From Serratia proteamaculans_D (lineage in GTDB: Bacteria; Pseudomonadota; Gammaproteobacteria; Enterobacterales; Enterobacteriaceae), in NCBI RefSeq assembly GCF_049959315.1, contig NZ_CP188201.1: a DNA stretch of 64,000 bases; one strand, written 5' to 3'. Below are positions 7,967 through 16,929 of the stretch, one piece after another. The stretch's first letter is position 1, and every line of letters starts with the position of its first letter. The position numbers and the translations under genes are program-made. The notes below the pieces were generated by a model. That model was given only the letters and a program-made list of their open reading frames with translations. It searched no databases and was not told where the DNA came from.

Positions 7967-10582
7967 ATGACACAACAGCCACAGGCGAAGTATCGCCACG
8001 ATTATCGCGCGCCAGATTACACCATCACTGACATTGACCTGGATTTTGAGCTGGACGCAGAGACCACTCGCGTCACCGCCGTCAGCAAGATTAAACGCCA
8101 GGGCGCAGCCGACGCGGCACTGGTACTGAACGGTGAAGACCTGACGCTGGTGAGTATTGAGATCGACGGCCAGCCATGGACTGCCTATCAGTTGCAGGAT
8201 AACAAACTGGTTATCGAGCAACTGCCAGCACAATTTACCATGACCATCGTCAATGATATTCACCCGGCGAAAAACACCGCGCTGGAGGGGTTGTATCTGT
8301 CCGGTGAGGCGCTGTGTACTCAATGTGAGGCCGAAGGATTCCGCCACATTACCTATTATCTGGATCGCCCGGACGTATTGGCCCGCTTTAGCACCCGTAT
8401 TGTGGCTGACAAGGCTCGTTACCCGTTCCTGTTGTCAAACGGTAACCGCGTAGGCCAGGGTGAGCTGGAAGACGGACGTCACTGGGTGCAGTGGCAAGAT
8501 CCGTTCCCAAAACCTTGTTACCTGTTTGCGCTGGTGGCCGGTGACTTCGACGTGCTGCGCGACAGCTTCACCACTCGATCCGGGCGTGAAGTAGCGTTGG
8601 AGCTGTTCGTTGACCGTGGCAACCTGGATCGCGCCGATTGGGCGATGACCTCGCTGAAGAACTCGATGAAATGGGACGAAACCCGTTTCGGACTTGAGTA
8701 CGATCTCGACATTTATATGATCGTCGCGGTCGACTTCTTCAACATGGGGGCGATGGAGAATAAAGGGTTAAATATTTTTAACTCCAAATACGTGCTGGCA
8801 AAAGCCGAAACCGCCACCGACAAAGATTACCTGAATATTGAAGCGGTGATTGGCCACGAATACTTCCACAACTGGACCGGCAACCGTGTGACCTGCCGCG
8901 ACTGGTTCCAGCTCAGCCTGAAAGAAGGGCTGACGGTGTTCCGCGATCAGGAGTTCAGTTCTGATCTGGGTTCACGTCCGGTTAACCGTATCGATAATGT
9001 GCGCGTGATGCGCGGCGCGCAGTTCGCCGAAGACGCCAGCCCGATGGCGCACGCTATTCGTCCGGACAAAGTGATCGAAATGAACAACTTCTACACCCTG
9101 ACGGTGTATGAGAAAGGGTCTGAAGTGATCCGCATGCTGCACACGCTGCTGGGCGAAGAGCAGTTCCAGAAAGGTATCCAGCTGTATTTCGAGCGTCATG
9201 ACGGTAGCGCGGCCACCTGCGATGATTTCGTTCAGGCGATGGAGGATGCATCCAACGTTGACCTGTCGCTGTTCCGCCGCTGGTACAGCCAGTCCGGTAC
9301 GCCATTGCTCACCGTGCGCGATGAATACGATGCCGAGCACCAGCAGTATCGCCTGCACGTCAGCCAGAAGACCGAACCGACCGCCGATCAGCCGCAGAAA
9401 TTGCCACTGCATATTCCGCTGGATATCGAACTGTACGACGCGCAAGGCAATGTGATTGCTCTGCAGAAAGACGGCTCTGCGGTCAATAACGTCTTGAACG
9501 TGACCGAGGCGGAGCAGACTTTCGTGTTCGACGGTGTGGCGCACAAACCGGTACCGTCCCTGTTGCGTGAGTTCTCCGCGCCGGTGAAGCTGGATTATCC
9601 GTACAGCGATCAGCAACTGACCTTCCTGATGCAGCATGCGCGCAATGAATTTGCCCGCTGGGATGCGGCACAGAGCCTGCTGGCCACCTACATCAAACTG
9701 AACGTGGCCAAACATCAGCAGAAACAACCGTTGTCGCTGCCACTACACGTTGCTGATGCGTTCCGCGCCGTGCTGTTGGATGAGACGCTGGATCCGGCAT
9801 TGGCCGCGCAAATTCTGACGTTGCCATCTGAAGGTGAAATTGCCGAACTGTTCGCGACCATCGATCCCGAAGCAATTGCTGCGGTGCATGAAGCGATCGT
9901 CCGTTGCCTGGCGAAGGAAATGGCCGACGAGTGGCTGGCGGTTTATAACGCCAATAAAACCGACGGTTACCGGGTAGAACACGCTGACATCGCCAAACGT
10001 TCGCTGCGCAATGTGTGCCTGGGTTATCTGGCCTTTGGTGACGAGGCCCTGGCCGACCGGCTGGTGTCCGAGCAGTATCGTCAGGCAGACAATATGACCG
10101 ACTCACTGGCGGCGCTGGCGGCGGCGGTAGCGGCACAATTGCCTTGTCGCGATGCGCTGTTAACGGCATTCGATGAGCGCTGGCATCAGGATGGTTTGGT
10201 GATGGACAAATGGTTCGTGCTGCAGGCGACCAGCCCGGCGGCGGATGTGTTGACCAAGGTGCGTAGCTTGCTGAAACACCGTTCATTCAGCCTGAGCAAC
10301 CCCAACCGTACGCGCTCGTTGATCGGCGGTTTCGCTTCTGCCAACCCGGCGGCGTTCCATGCGGCAGACGGCAGTGGTTATCAGTTCCTGGCCGAGATCC
10401 TCAGCGATCTGAACCAGCGCAACCCGCAAATTGCCGCACGCCTGATTGAGCCGCTGATCCGCCTGAAACGCTATGATGCTTCACGTCAGGCGTTGATGCG
10501 CAAAGCGCTTGAACAACTGAAAGGGCTGGAGAATCTGTCCGGTGACCTGTTCGAGAAGATCACCAAAGCGCTCGACGCGTAA
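7967..10582 (+). CDS. pepN: Aminopeptidase N
   Basis: Cytoplasmic M1-family zinc aminopeptidase that removes N-terminal residues from peptides in the late stage of protein turnover. It has 871 residues (E. coli PepN 870). The exopeptidase motif GAMEN precedes the zinc site HEYFHNW; the first His is residue 297, as in E. coli, and the third zinc ligand is the Glu in LKEGLTVF. The long all-helical C-terminal domain is complete. The ATG follows CAAAGGGTTTTT, a weak ribosome site, and the start is fixed by similarity (MTQQPQAKYRHDY). The gene converges on ssuB, and a symmetrical terminator lies between them. Confidence 0.98.
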   Translation: MTQQPQAKYRHDYRAPDYTITDIDLDFELDAETTRVTAVSKIKRQGAADAALVLNGEDLTLVSIEIDGQPWTAYQLQDNKLVIEQLPAQFTMTIVNDIHPAKNTALEGLYLSGEALCTQCEAEGFRHITYYLDRPDVLARFSTRIVADKARYPFLLSNGNRVGQGELEDGRHWVQWQDPFPKPCYLFALVAGDFDVLRDSFTTRSGREVALELFVDRGNLDRADWAMTSLKNSMKWDETRFGLEYDLDIYMIVAVDFFNMGAMENKGLNIFNSKYVLAKAETATDKDYLNIEAVIGHEYFHNWTGNRVTCRDWFQLSLKEGLTVFRDQEFSSDLGSRPVNRIDNVRVMRGAQFAEDASPMAHAIRPDKVIEMNNFYTLTVYEKGSEVIRMLHTLLGEEQFQKGIQLYFERHDGSAATCDDFVQAMEDASNVDLSLFRRWYSQSGTPLLTVRDEYDAEHQQYRLHVSQKTEPTADQPQKLPLHIPLDIELYDAQGNVIALQKDGSAVNNVLNVTEAEQTFVFDGVAHKPVPSLLREFSAPVKLDYPYSDQQLTFLMQHARNEFARWDAAQSLLATYIKLNVAKHQQKQPLSLPLHVADAFRAVLLDETLDPALAAQILTLPSEGEIAELFATIDPEAIAAVHEAIVRCLAKEMADEWLAVYNANKTDGYRVEHADIAKRSLRNVCLGYLAFGDEALADRLVSEQYRQADNMTDSLAALAAAVAAQLPCRDALLTAFDERWHQDGLVMDKWFVLQATSPAADVLTKVRSLLKHRSFSLSNPNRTRSLIGGFASANPAAFHAADGSGYQFLAEILSDLNQRNPQIAARLIEPLIRLKRYDASRQALMRKALEQLKGLENLSGDLFEKITKALDA

Positions 10583-10595
10583 CGAGTAAACCTAA

Positions 10596-10624
10596 AAGGG
10601 ACGGCATGCCGTCCCTTGTTTAAT
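10596..10624 (+). terminator. Terminator between pepN and ssuB
   Basis: AAGGGACGGC-AT-GCCGTCCCTT, a near-perfect palindrome followed by GTTTAATT. It lies between the convergent ends of pepN and ssuB and probably serves pepN chiefly; there is only a short A/T tract on the ssuB side. Confidence 0.8.
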
Positions 10625-11393
10625 TCGCTACCCGGCGCGAAGCTTCAGCCAGCGGCGGCGGTGACAGCACCCGATCCAGCACTTCGGCCTCCAGTTCCGC
10701 CAATCTGGCCGATCCTTTACGGCGTGGACGCGGCAGGTCAATGGTCAAATCCAACCCGATACGCCCTTCCTCAATCAAAATCACCCGATCCGCCAGCGCA
10801 ATGGCTTCACTGACGTCGTGCGTCACCAGCAGTACGGTAAAACCATGCTGTTGCCATAGCCCTTCAATAAGTCCCTGCATTTCAATCCGCGTTAACGCAT
10901 CCAGCGCGCCCAAGGGCTCATCCAACAGCAACAGGCGTGGACGGTGGATCAGTGCGCGGGCCAGTGCCACCCGCTGCTTTTGCCCGCCGGACAAGGCTGC
11001 CGGCCACTCATTGGCGCGATCGGCCAGCCCAACGGTTTCCAGCGCTTGCAGTGCGTCGGCTCGCCAATCCCCCCGCAGGCCGAGGCCGACATTGTCGATC
11101 ACCTTTTTCCACGGCAGCAGGCGCGCATCCTGAAACATCAGGCGAGTATCGTCCCTGGCACTGGCGAGGGGGGCATTGCCGGTTAATAACGCGCCGCTGC
11201 TGGCATTTTCCAGCCCGGCCATCAGACGCAGCAGCGTGCTTTTGCCGCAACCACTGCGGCCAACCACGGCGACGAACTGACCGGCGCTGATACGTAACTG
11301 GATATTGTCGAGTACCCTGCGGTTACCGTATTGCTTGGCAATGGATTCCAGCGTGACCGGGGTCCCCTGGGGAATACGTGCGGGAGTCGTCAT
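10620..11393 (-). CDS. ssuB: Aliphatic sulfonates ABC transporter ATPase
   Basis: ATP-hydrolysing subunit of the SsuABC importer of alkanesulfonates. In its 257 residues the Walker A (GRSGCGKST), ABC signature (LSGGQKQRVALARAL) and Walker B (LLLLDEPLGALD) motifs are all intact, and H-loop LVTHDVSEA follows. It is the last gene of ssuEADCB; its ATG overlaps the ssuC stop by 4 bp, indicating translational coupling. Confidence 0.95.
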   Translation of the reverse strand: MTTPARIPQGTPVTLESIAKQYGNRRVLDNIQLRISAGQFVAVVGRSGCGKSTLLRLMAGLENASSGALLTGNAPLASARDDTRLMFQDARLLPWKKVIDNVGLGLRGDWRADALQALETVGLADRANEWPAALSGGQKQRVALARALIHRPRLLLLDEPLGALDALTRIEMQGLIEGLWQQHGFTVLLVTHDVSEAIALADRVILIEEGRIGLDLTIDLPRPRRKGSARLAELEAEVLDRVLSPPPLAEASRRVAN

Positions 11394-12184
11394 AGCGCTT
11401 CTCCTTGCTTGAGTTGATAGGCCGGATGCCAGCGCAGCCAGACGCGTTCCAGCAATTGGGCGCTGACGTCCGCCAGCTTGCCGAGCAGGGCGTACAACAC
11501 AATGGCCACCACCACCACGTCGGTCTGCAGGAATTCACGGGCGTTCATCGCCAGGTAGCCAATCCCCGAATTGGCGGAAATGGTTTCGGCGACGATCAGC
11601 GTCAGCCACATAAAGCCCAACGCAAAACGCACACCGACCATGATCGAGGGCAGGGCGCCCGGCAAAACCACCTGAGCGAATAACTGGAAACCACTCAGGC
11701 CGTAGCTGCGCGCCATTTCAAGCAGGCCCCGATCGATATTCTTGATACCGTGATAGGTATTCAGATAGATAGGAAACAGGGTGCCCAACGCCACCAGAAA
11801 AATCTTGGCGGACTCATCAATGCCAAACCACAGGATCACCAGCGGGATTAATGCCAAATGCGGCACGTTACGGATCATCTGTACGGAACTGTCCAGCAAG
11901 CGTTCGCCCCAGCGTGACAGACCGGTGATAAAGCCCAGCGCCAGCCCGATGCTGCCGCCAATGCTAAAACCGATCAACGCGCGCCAGCTGCTGATGGTCA
12001 GGTGTTGCCACAGCTCGCCGCTCTTGGTCAGCGACCAGAAAGCGGTCACTACGGCGCTCGGCGCCGGCAGAATGCGGTTCGACAGCCAGCCCGCTTCCAC
12101 GGATATTTGCCAGACTGCCACCAGCGCTACCGGCAATGCCCAGGGGGCCAAGCGGTACAAAATTCGTTGTGTGCCGTTTGCCAT
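11390..12184 (-). CDS. ssuC: Aliphatic sulfonates ABC transporter permease
   Basis: Inner-membrane permease of the alkanesulfonate importer. It has 264 residues with about six hydrophobic segments and the cytoplasmic coupling (EAA) loop in the region ALPSIMVGVRFALGFMW. It shares the BPD-type permease fold with TauC, but operon context (ssuD upstream, ssuB downstream) identifies it as SsuC. It starts 11 bp after ssuD. Confidence 0.95.
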   Translation of the reverse strand: MANGTQRILYRLAPWALPVALVAVWQISVEAGWLSNRILPAPSAVVTAFWSLTKSGELWQHLTISSWRALIGFSIGGSIGLALGFITGLSRWGERLLDSSVQMIRNVPHLALIPLVILWFGIDESAKIFLVALGTLFPIYLNTYHGIKNIDRGLLEMARSYGLSGFQLFAQVVLPGALPSIMVGVRFALGFMWLTLIVAETISANSGIGYLAMNAREFLQTDVVVVAIVLYALLGKLADVSAQLLERVWLRWHPAYQLKQGEAL

Positions 12185-12195
12185 AGTGTGGCTCC

Positions 12196-13344
12196 TCAGC
12201 TTTGCGATGCTTTTTGTGGAATATAAATATTGGCCACCACTTCGCCCTGTGCTTTGGCTGGTCGGCGTGGCGCGGGTGCCTGGTTTTCCACCAGATCAAG
12301 ATGCGGGAACAGCAGCTCGCCAACGCGATAGGCTTCTTCCAAATGCGGGTAACCGGACAATATAAAGGTGTCTATGCCCAGATCGGCGTATTCCTGCATA
12401 CGCGCTGCCACCGTTGGGCCATCGCCAACCAGCGCGGTACCGGCACCGCCGCGTACCAAACCTACCCCAGCCCACAGATTGGGACTGATCTCCAGATGGT
12501 CTTTCTTGCCACCGTGCAATGCCGCCATCCGTTGTTGCCCTACGGAGTCAAACCGGGCGAAGGCCTGCTGGGCATCGGCGATGGTCTTTTCGTCCAGATT
12601 GGCAATCAGCCGGTCGGCAGCTCGCCAGGCTTCCTCGGTGGTTTCGCGCACGATGACGTGCAGGCGGATACCGAAACGCACCTGACGACCTTTGGCTGCG
12701 GCTTTGGCGCGTACCTCGGCAATTTTTTCTTTAACCTGCGCCGGCGGCTCGCCCCAGGTGAGGTACATTTCAACCTGATCGGCTGCCAGATCCTGTGCCG
12801 CGGCAGAGGATCCGCCGAAATAGAGTGGTGGGCGCGGTTGTTGCACCGGCGGGTAAAGCAGTTTTGCGCCCTTTACCTGAATATGTTTACCGTTAAAGTC
12901 GACGGTTTCTCCTTCCAGCACCTTGCGCCAGATATGGGTGAACTCCGCCGACGCCTCGTAACGTTCTTCGTGATTCAGGTGCAGGCCTTCCGCCGCCAAT
13001 TCATCAGGATCGCCGCCGGTGACCAGATTAAACAATGCCCGGCCATTGGAAAGACGATCCAGCGTCGCTGCCTGGCGAGCCGCCAGAGTGGGCGAAATAA
13101 TGCCGGGGCGCAGGGCTACCAGAAATTTCAGTCGTTGGGTGACCGGGATCAGCGAGGCGGCCACCAGCCAGGAGTCTTCACATGAGCGGCCGGTAGGGAT
13201 CAGCACGCCACCGAAACCCAGTCGATCGGCAGCCTGGGCGATTTGCTGCAAATAACCGTAATCGACGCTGCGGGCACCTTCAGTGCTGCCAAGATAGTGA
13301 CCGTCACCGTGGGTGGGTAAAAACCAAAATACGTTCAGGCTCAT
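12196..13344 (-). CDS. ssuD: FMNH2-dependent alkanesulfonate monooxygenase
   Basis: Desulfonates C2-C10 alkanesulfonates to aldehyde and sulfite using O2 and FMNH2 supplied by SsuE. It has 382 residues, close to E. coli SsuD (381), with the bacterial luciferase-like TIM-barrel fold. Conserved features include MSLNVFWFLPTHGDGHYLG at the N-terminus, the CEDSW segment with the Cys near the active site, and NLVTGGDPDEL. It lies third in the operon, 16 bp after ssuA. The sulfite produced feeds cysteine synthesis, so expression is expected under sulfate limitation. Confidence 0.97.
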   Translation of the reverse strand: MSLNVFWFLPTHGDGHYLGSTEGARSVDYGYLQQIAQAADRLGFGGVLIPTGRSCEDSWLVAASLIPVTQRLKFLVALRPGIISPTLAARQAATLDRLSNGRALFNLVTGGDPDELAAEGLHLNHEERYEASAEFTHIWRKVLEGETVDFNGKHIQVKGAKLLYPPVQQPRPPLYFGGSSAAAQDLAADQVEMYLTWGEPPAQVKEKIAEVRAKAAAKGRQVRFGIRLHVIVRETTEEAWRAADRLIANLDEKTIADAQQAFARFDSVGQQRMAALHGGKKDHLEISPNLWAGVGLVRGGAGTALVGDGPTVAARMQEYADLGIDTFILSGYPHLEEAYRVGELLFPHLDLVENQAPAPRRPAKAQGEVVANIYIPQKASQS

Positions 13345-13360
13345 CGTCAGTTCTCCTAAA

Positions 13361-14326
13361 TTAGGGTGCGCTTGGGTGCCAGATGCGTTGTGAAATATCG
13401 ACTTTCACCGGCACCAGGTGGTTGGCATAAAACAGATCGGCGGTTTGCTGCTGAGCGGCGATGGTGTGTGCGTCCAGCGGTTTGATGGCGGTGGGCGGGC
13501 GGTGATCCAGATAGGTCGAAATCACTTTCTCCGGCAGGCCCATGGCATTAGCCAGCAGCGTGACGCTTTGCGCACGGTCGCTCAGGGTCAGCGCATCGGC
13601 CTGCGTCAGCGTATCGAGCACCTGTTGAATAAACGGCCCGTTGGCCTCGGTATAAGTTCGCACCGCCAGATAGAAGGAGCCGGTTTGATTCAGGTCGGTA
13701 CCGTCACCCAGCACCCGTACGCCGCCCTGTAACAAGGCCGCGGAGTAGTAGGGATCCCAAATCGTCCAGGCATCGACATTGCCCTGCTGGAAGGCGGCGC
13801 GGGCATCGGCCGGGGTCAGATAGACAGGCTGAATATCGGTGAACTTCAGACCGGCTTTTTGCAATGAGCGCAGCAGCAGATTGTGGGAGCTGGAACCTTT
13901 TTGGAAGGCCACCTTATGGCCCTTTAGCTCTGCGACGGTTTTGATCGGGCTGTTCTCCGGCACCAGGATCACTTCTGCCTTGGGTTTTGGCGGCTCTACG
14001 CCAACATACAGCAGGTCCGCTCCGGCAGCCTGGGCGAAGATCGGCGGGATATCGCCGGTACTGCCCAGATCGATACTGCCGACGTTCAGCGCTTCAAGCA
14101 TCTGCGGGCCGGCGGGGAATTCGATCCAACTGATTTTGGTGTTGGGAAAACGCTGTTCCAACAGCCGGTGGGTTTTTGCCAGGACCAGACTGACCGATCC
14201 TTTTTGGTAGCCAATGCGAAACTGCGCCGGATCCTGTGCGCTGGCGGCATTGATCCATGCCAATGAGAGGATGCCTGCCAATGCGCTGGTGCCAAGCCAA
14301 CGGCCCAGTGAAGAAAGTCGTTTCAT
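13361..14326 (-). CDS. ssuA: Aliphatic sulfonate-binding periplasmic protein
   Basis: Periplasmic substrate-binding component of SsuABC. It has 321 residues from the ATG at 14326, which is preceded by AAGGAAAT. A longer in-frame extension to 14518 overlaps ssuE and would bury the signal peptide, so I reject it. The signal peptide MKRLSSLGRW...NAASA ends near residue 30; the mature protein has the NMT1/THI5-like binding fold (FRIGYQKGSVSLVLAKTHRLLEQ). It lies 25 bp after ssuE and 16 bp before ssuD. Confidence 0.95.
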   Translation of the reverse strand: MKRLSSLGRWLGTSALAGILSLAWINAASAQDPAQFRIGYQKGSVSLVLAKTHRLLEQRFPNTKISWIEFPAGPQMLEALNVGSIDLGSTGDIPPIFAQAAGADLLYVGVEPPKPKAEVILVPENSPIKTVAELKGHKVAFQKGSSSHNLLLRSLQKAGLKFTDIQPVYLTPADARAAFQQGNVDAWTIWDPYYSAALLQGGVRVLGDGTDLNQTGSFYLAVRTYTEANGPFIQQVLDTLTQADALTLSDRAQSVTLLANAMGLPEKVISTYLDHRPPTAIKPLDAHTIAAQQQTADLFYANHLVPVKVDISQRIWHPSAP

Positions 14327-14351
14327 GCTTATTTCCTTATATGCTGTGCCG

Positions 14352-14930
14352 TCAGGCGGTTTGGCGGGCAAAAAGAGAGGGCGATAGCTTGGCTCTTGGC
14401 GGCTTGCGGCGGCCCAATGCCAGATAAAAGCTTTCCAGGGCTTCTTCCAGCCGGACCGCCAGATTCTCGGCCAGGGTGACTTCTTCGCCGTCCAGCACCA
14501 CCTGACTGTCATCGGCAAATACCCCGTGCAGCACTTCCTGCGCTTTCAGCGCTGCCAGAACCGGCTTGAGGGCGTAGTCCACCGCCAACATATGGCCAAT
14601 GGAGCCGCCGGTGGCCAGCGGTAATACCACCTTATGGTCCAGCGCACGCTCCGGCAGCAGATCCAGCAGGGTCTTCAGCGCGCCGGAAAACGAGGCCTTA
14701 TACACCGGCGTCGAGACCAACAGGCCATCGGCCTGTGCCAGTTGCTCGGTAAAGGCTTTGATCGCCGGGCTGTTAAAATTGGCATACAGCAAATCTTCGG
14801 CATCAAAATCGTGCAGGGTGTAGGAGATCACCTCCACGCCTTGCTGCTGCAACCAGTTTTTACTCAGAGAAAGCAGTGCTGCCGAGCGTGATGGGATGCG
14901 AGGGCTGCCAGCCAGTGATATAACGCGCAT
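14352..14930 (-). CDS. ssuE: NADPH-dependent FMN reductase of alkanesulfonate system
   Basis: Supplies reduced FMN to SsuD. It has 192 residues in the flavodoxin-like fold: MRVISLAGSPRIPSRSAALL carries the FMN phosphate loop. I chose the ATG at 14930 because AAGGAG lies 5 nt upstream; an in-frame GTG two codons earlier (14936) is too close to that ribosome site. First gene of the operon, so the promoter lies between here and pyrD. In E. coli transcription needs the LysR-type regulator Cbl; I could not identify a Cbl site by eye. Confidence 0.95.
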   Translation of the reverse strand: MRVISLAGSPRIPSRSAALLSLSKNWLQQQGVEVISYTLHDFDAEDLLYANFNSPAIKAFTEQLAQADGLLVSTPVYKASFSGALKTLLDLLPERALDHKVVLPLATGGSIGHMLAVDYALKPVLAALKAQEVLHGVFADDSQVVLDGEEVTLAENLAVRLEEALESFYLALGRRKPPRAKLSPSLFARQTA

Positions 14931-15079
14931 TACCACTCCTTATAACTAAAAGTTAGGTTTAATCAGAAAATATTCGAGAAGTGTTTTAAACCTATCAGCA
15001 ATGAGGCGGGTTACTTAAATCTCATTTTTTGATTTTGTTATGCGCAAATGAGGATTGGCGGCGGTTTGAGCCTATGCGA

Positions 15080-15095
15080 GGGAAAACGATTGCGT
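15080..15095 (-). promoter_or_regulatory. PurR operator upstream of pyrD
   Basis: Read on the minus strand, ACGCAATCGTTTTCCC matches the PurR consensus ACGCAAACGTTTTCNT at nearly every position. It lies about 50 bp upstream of the pyrD -10. E. coli pyrD is likewise repressed by PurR. Confidence 0.8.
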
Positions 15096-15146
15096 AAAAA
15101 ACGTTTTTTTTGCTTTTAATCAATTCCAATTGGTCAGGGGATACCG

Positions 15147-15186
15147 GATAATACGCCCCCGGTTTGCAACCGGGAAATCAGGAGAG
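15147..15186 (+). promoter_or_regulatory. pyrD -10 and CTP-sensing leader hairpin
   Basis: GATAAT (15147-15152) is followed by a C-run and then G (CCCCCGG, 15156-15162), the expected start zone. A transcript starting at a C can form the hairpin CCCGGTT-TGC-AACCGGG (15158-15174), which ends 5 nt before the AGGAGAG ribosome site; a start at G161 or later loses most of the 5' arm. This is the arrangement behind pyrimidine control by start-site switching described for enteric pyrD. Function here is inferred from that precedent. Confidence 0.65.
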
Positions 15187-15189
15187 TAC

Positions 15190-16200
15190 ATGTACTACCC
15201 CCTCATCAGAAAAGCGTTGTTCCAGCTCGATCCCGAGCGTGCGCATGAATTGACTTTTCAACAGCTTCGCCGTGTCACCGGCACCCCGTTAGAATTCCTT
15301 ATTCGTCAGTCTGTGCCGACCAAACCGGTTAGCTGCATGGGGCTCTCTTTTAAAAACCCATTGGGTTTGGCCGCCGGTCTGGATAAAGACGGCGAGTGTA
15401 TCGATGCGTTTGGCGCCATGGGCTTTGGTTTTGTCGAAGTCGGCACTGTAACGCCACGCCCGCAGTCGGGCAATGACAAACCGCGTCTGTTCCGCATTGT
15501 CGAAGCCGAAGGCCTGATCAACCGCATGGGGTTTAATAACCAGGGTGTGGATAATCTGGTTGAAAACGTTAAGAAATCCCATTTCGGCGGCATTCTGGGG
15601 ATTAATATCGGCAAGAATAAAGACACCCCGGTTGAGCAAGGAAAAGACGATTATCTAATCTGTATGGATAAAGTTTATCCGTATGCCGGTTATATCGCGA
15701 TTAACATTTCGTCACCAAATACCCCGGGATTACGATCCTTACAGTATGGTGAGGCTTTGGACGATCTTCTGGCTGCGATTAAAAATAAGCAGCAGGAATT
15801 GCATGAGCGTCATCACAAATATGTGCCGGTGGCAGTAAAGATCGCGCCGGATCTTTCTGAAGAAGAATTGATCCAAATAGCCGACAGCCTGGTACGTCAT
15901 AATATAGATGGCGTGATCGCGACCAATACCACGCTGGATCGTAAATTGATCCAGGGGCTGAATTATTGTGAGCAAATGGGTGGCCTGAGTGGCCGTCCGC
16001 TGCAGGCGAGCAGCACCGAAGTGATCCGTCGTCTGTCCCTGGAGCTGCAAGGGCGCTTGCCGATTATCGGTGTTGGCGGAATTGATTCCCTGATGGCGGC
16101 GCGGGAAAAAATGGCGGCAGGGGCTTCGCTGGTGCAAATTTATTCCGGATTTATCTTCAAAGGTCCGCGCCTGATTAAAGATATCGTTAACTACATCTAA
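15190..16200 (+). CDS. pyrD: Dihydroorotate dehydrogenase (quinone), class 2
   Basis: Fourth step of pyrimidine synthesis: oxidises dihydroorotate to orotate, passing electrons through FMN to quinone at the inner membrane. It has 336 residues, the same as E. coli PyrD, from the ATG at 15190 (MYYPLIRKALFQLDPERAHE); AGGAGAG is 4 nt upstream. An upstream in-frame start at 15130 would lie before the promoter. The N-terminal amphipathic membrane helix is present, as are the substrate/FMN segments GLAAGLDKDGE and NISSPNTPGL, the latter containing the catalytic Ser. Regulation by PurR and the CTP-sensing leader is suggested by upstream sequence. Confidence 0.98.
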   Translation: MYYPLIRKALFQLDPERAHELTFQQLRRVTGTPLEFLIRQSVPTKPVSCMGLSFKNPLGLAAGLDKDGECIDAFGAMGFGFVEVGTVTPRPQSGNDKPRLFRIVEAEGLINRMGFNNQGVDNLVENVKKSHFGGILGINIGKNKDTPVEQGKDDYLICMDKVYPYAGYIAINISSPNTPGLRSLQYGEALDDLLAAIKNKQQELHERHHKYVPVAVKIAPDLSEEELIQIADSLVRHNIDGVIATNTTLDRKLIQGLNYCEQMGGLSGRPLQASSTEVIRRLSLELQGRLPIIGVGGIDSLMAAREKMAAGASLVQIYSGFIFKGPRLIKDIVNYI

Positions 16201-16218
16201 TATTTTTTCTTTCATTTT

Positions 16219-16258
16219 CCGCCGGGGGTTTATTTCTTCCCCCGGCTCGTCTATATTT
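16219..16258 (+). terminator. Terminator of pyrD
   Basis: GCCGGGGG (16221-16228) pairs with CCCCCGGC (16239-16246) across a 10-nt AT-rich loop, and TCGTCTATATTTT follows. It is followed by an AT-rich gap leading to zapC. Confidence 0.7.
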
Positions 16259-16375
16259 TGTCCACTAGCATAAATATCGTTCGCGGAATTATCCGATGTT
16301 TAAGCGACTTTAGTGGTGATAAAATCACCTTTTAGGGTAAATATTGCGTGGCATGGGCAGCGAGAAGGATAAGAG

Positions 16376-16924
16376 ATGAAGATAAAACCTGACGATAATT
16401 GGCGTTGGTATTTTGACGCTGAACACGATCGGCTAATGCTGGATTTAGCCAATGGGATGATCTTTCGCTCGCGTTTCCCAGCCAAAATGTTAACCCCGGA
16501 TGCCTTCGATGAATGCTCTTTCTGTGTCGATGACGCCGCACTTTATTTTAATTATGAAGAGCAGTGCAAACAGATAAAGCTTAGCCATGAGCAGCGTGCT
16601 GAACTGGTATTAAATGCCCTGGTGGCTTATCGCTTCCTGAAACCGCTAATGCCGAAGAGTTGGCATTTTTCTCAGCAGCATTATCCGTTGCAGCCGAAGA
16701 ACGGCGAACTGGCGGCGGTAAAAGTGATGGAGAGCGGCATTGAAGCCCGCTTGCTGGTGGTGGAAGCCGGCGATAACGCCAGCCTGTGCCTGCTGGCGCA
16801 AAATCAGCTTTCACTGGCCGGCCGTACCATGGTGCTGGGCGATGCCATCAAAGTGATGCACGATCGCCTTAAACCCTGCGCGCAAGATGAAGCCTCAGCC
16901 CCGGCTTACGACAGGGCGATGTAA
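16376..16924 (+). CDS. zapC: Cell division protein ZapC
   Basis: Cytoplasmic FtsZ-binding protein that promotes lateral bundling of FtsZ filaments in the Z-ring. It has 182 residues (E. coli ZapC 180) starting MKIKPDDNWRWYFD, preceded by GAAGGATAAGAG. There are no membrane segments. It sits between pyrD and ycbX, as in E. coli (ycbW), and converges on ycbX with only 5 bp between stops. Confidence 0.95.
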   Translation: MKIKPDDNWRWYFDAEHDRLMLDLANGMIFRSRFPAKMLTPDAFDECSFCVDDAALYFNYEEQCKQIKLSHEQRAELVLNALVAYRFLKPLMPKSWHFSQQHYPLQPKNGELAAVKVMESGIEARLLVVEAGDNASLCLLAQNQLSLAGRTMVLGDAIKVMHDRLKPCAQDEASAPAYDRAM

Positions 16925-16929
16925 GGCAA

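Noticed and set aside
8972..9727. Long minus-strand open frame inside pepN (251 codons)
   Set aside because: It is antisense to conserved PepN; codon bias of the sense gene opens this frame.
13297..13307. GTGACCGTCAC palindrome in ssuD
   Set aside because: It lies inside conserved coding sequence and does not match the matS spacing; likely chance.
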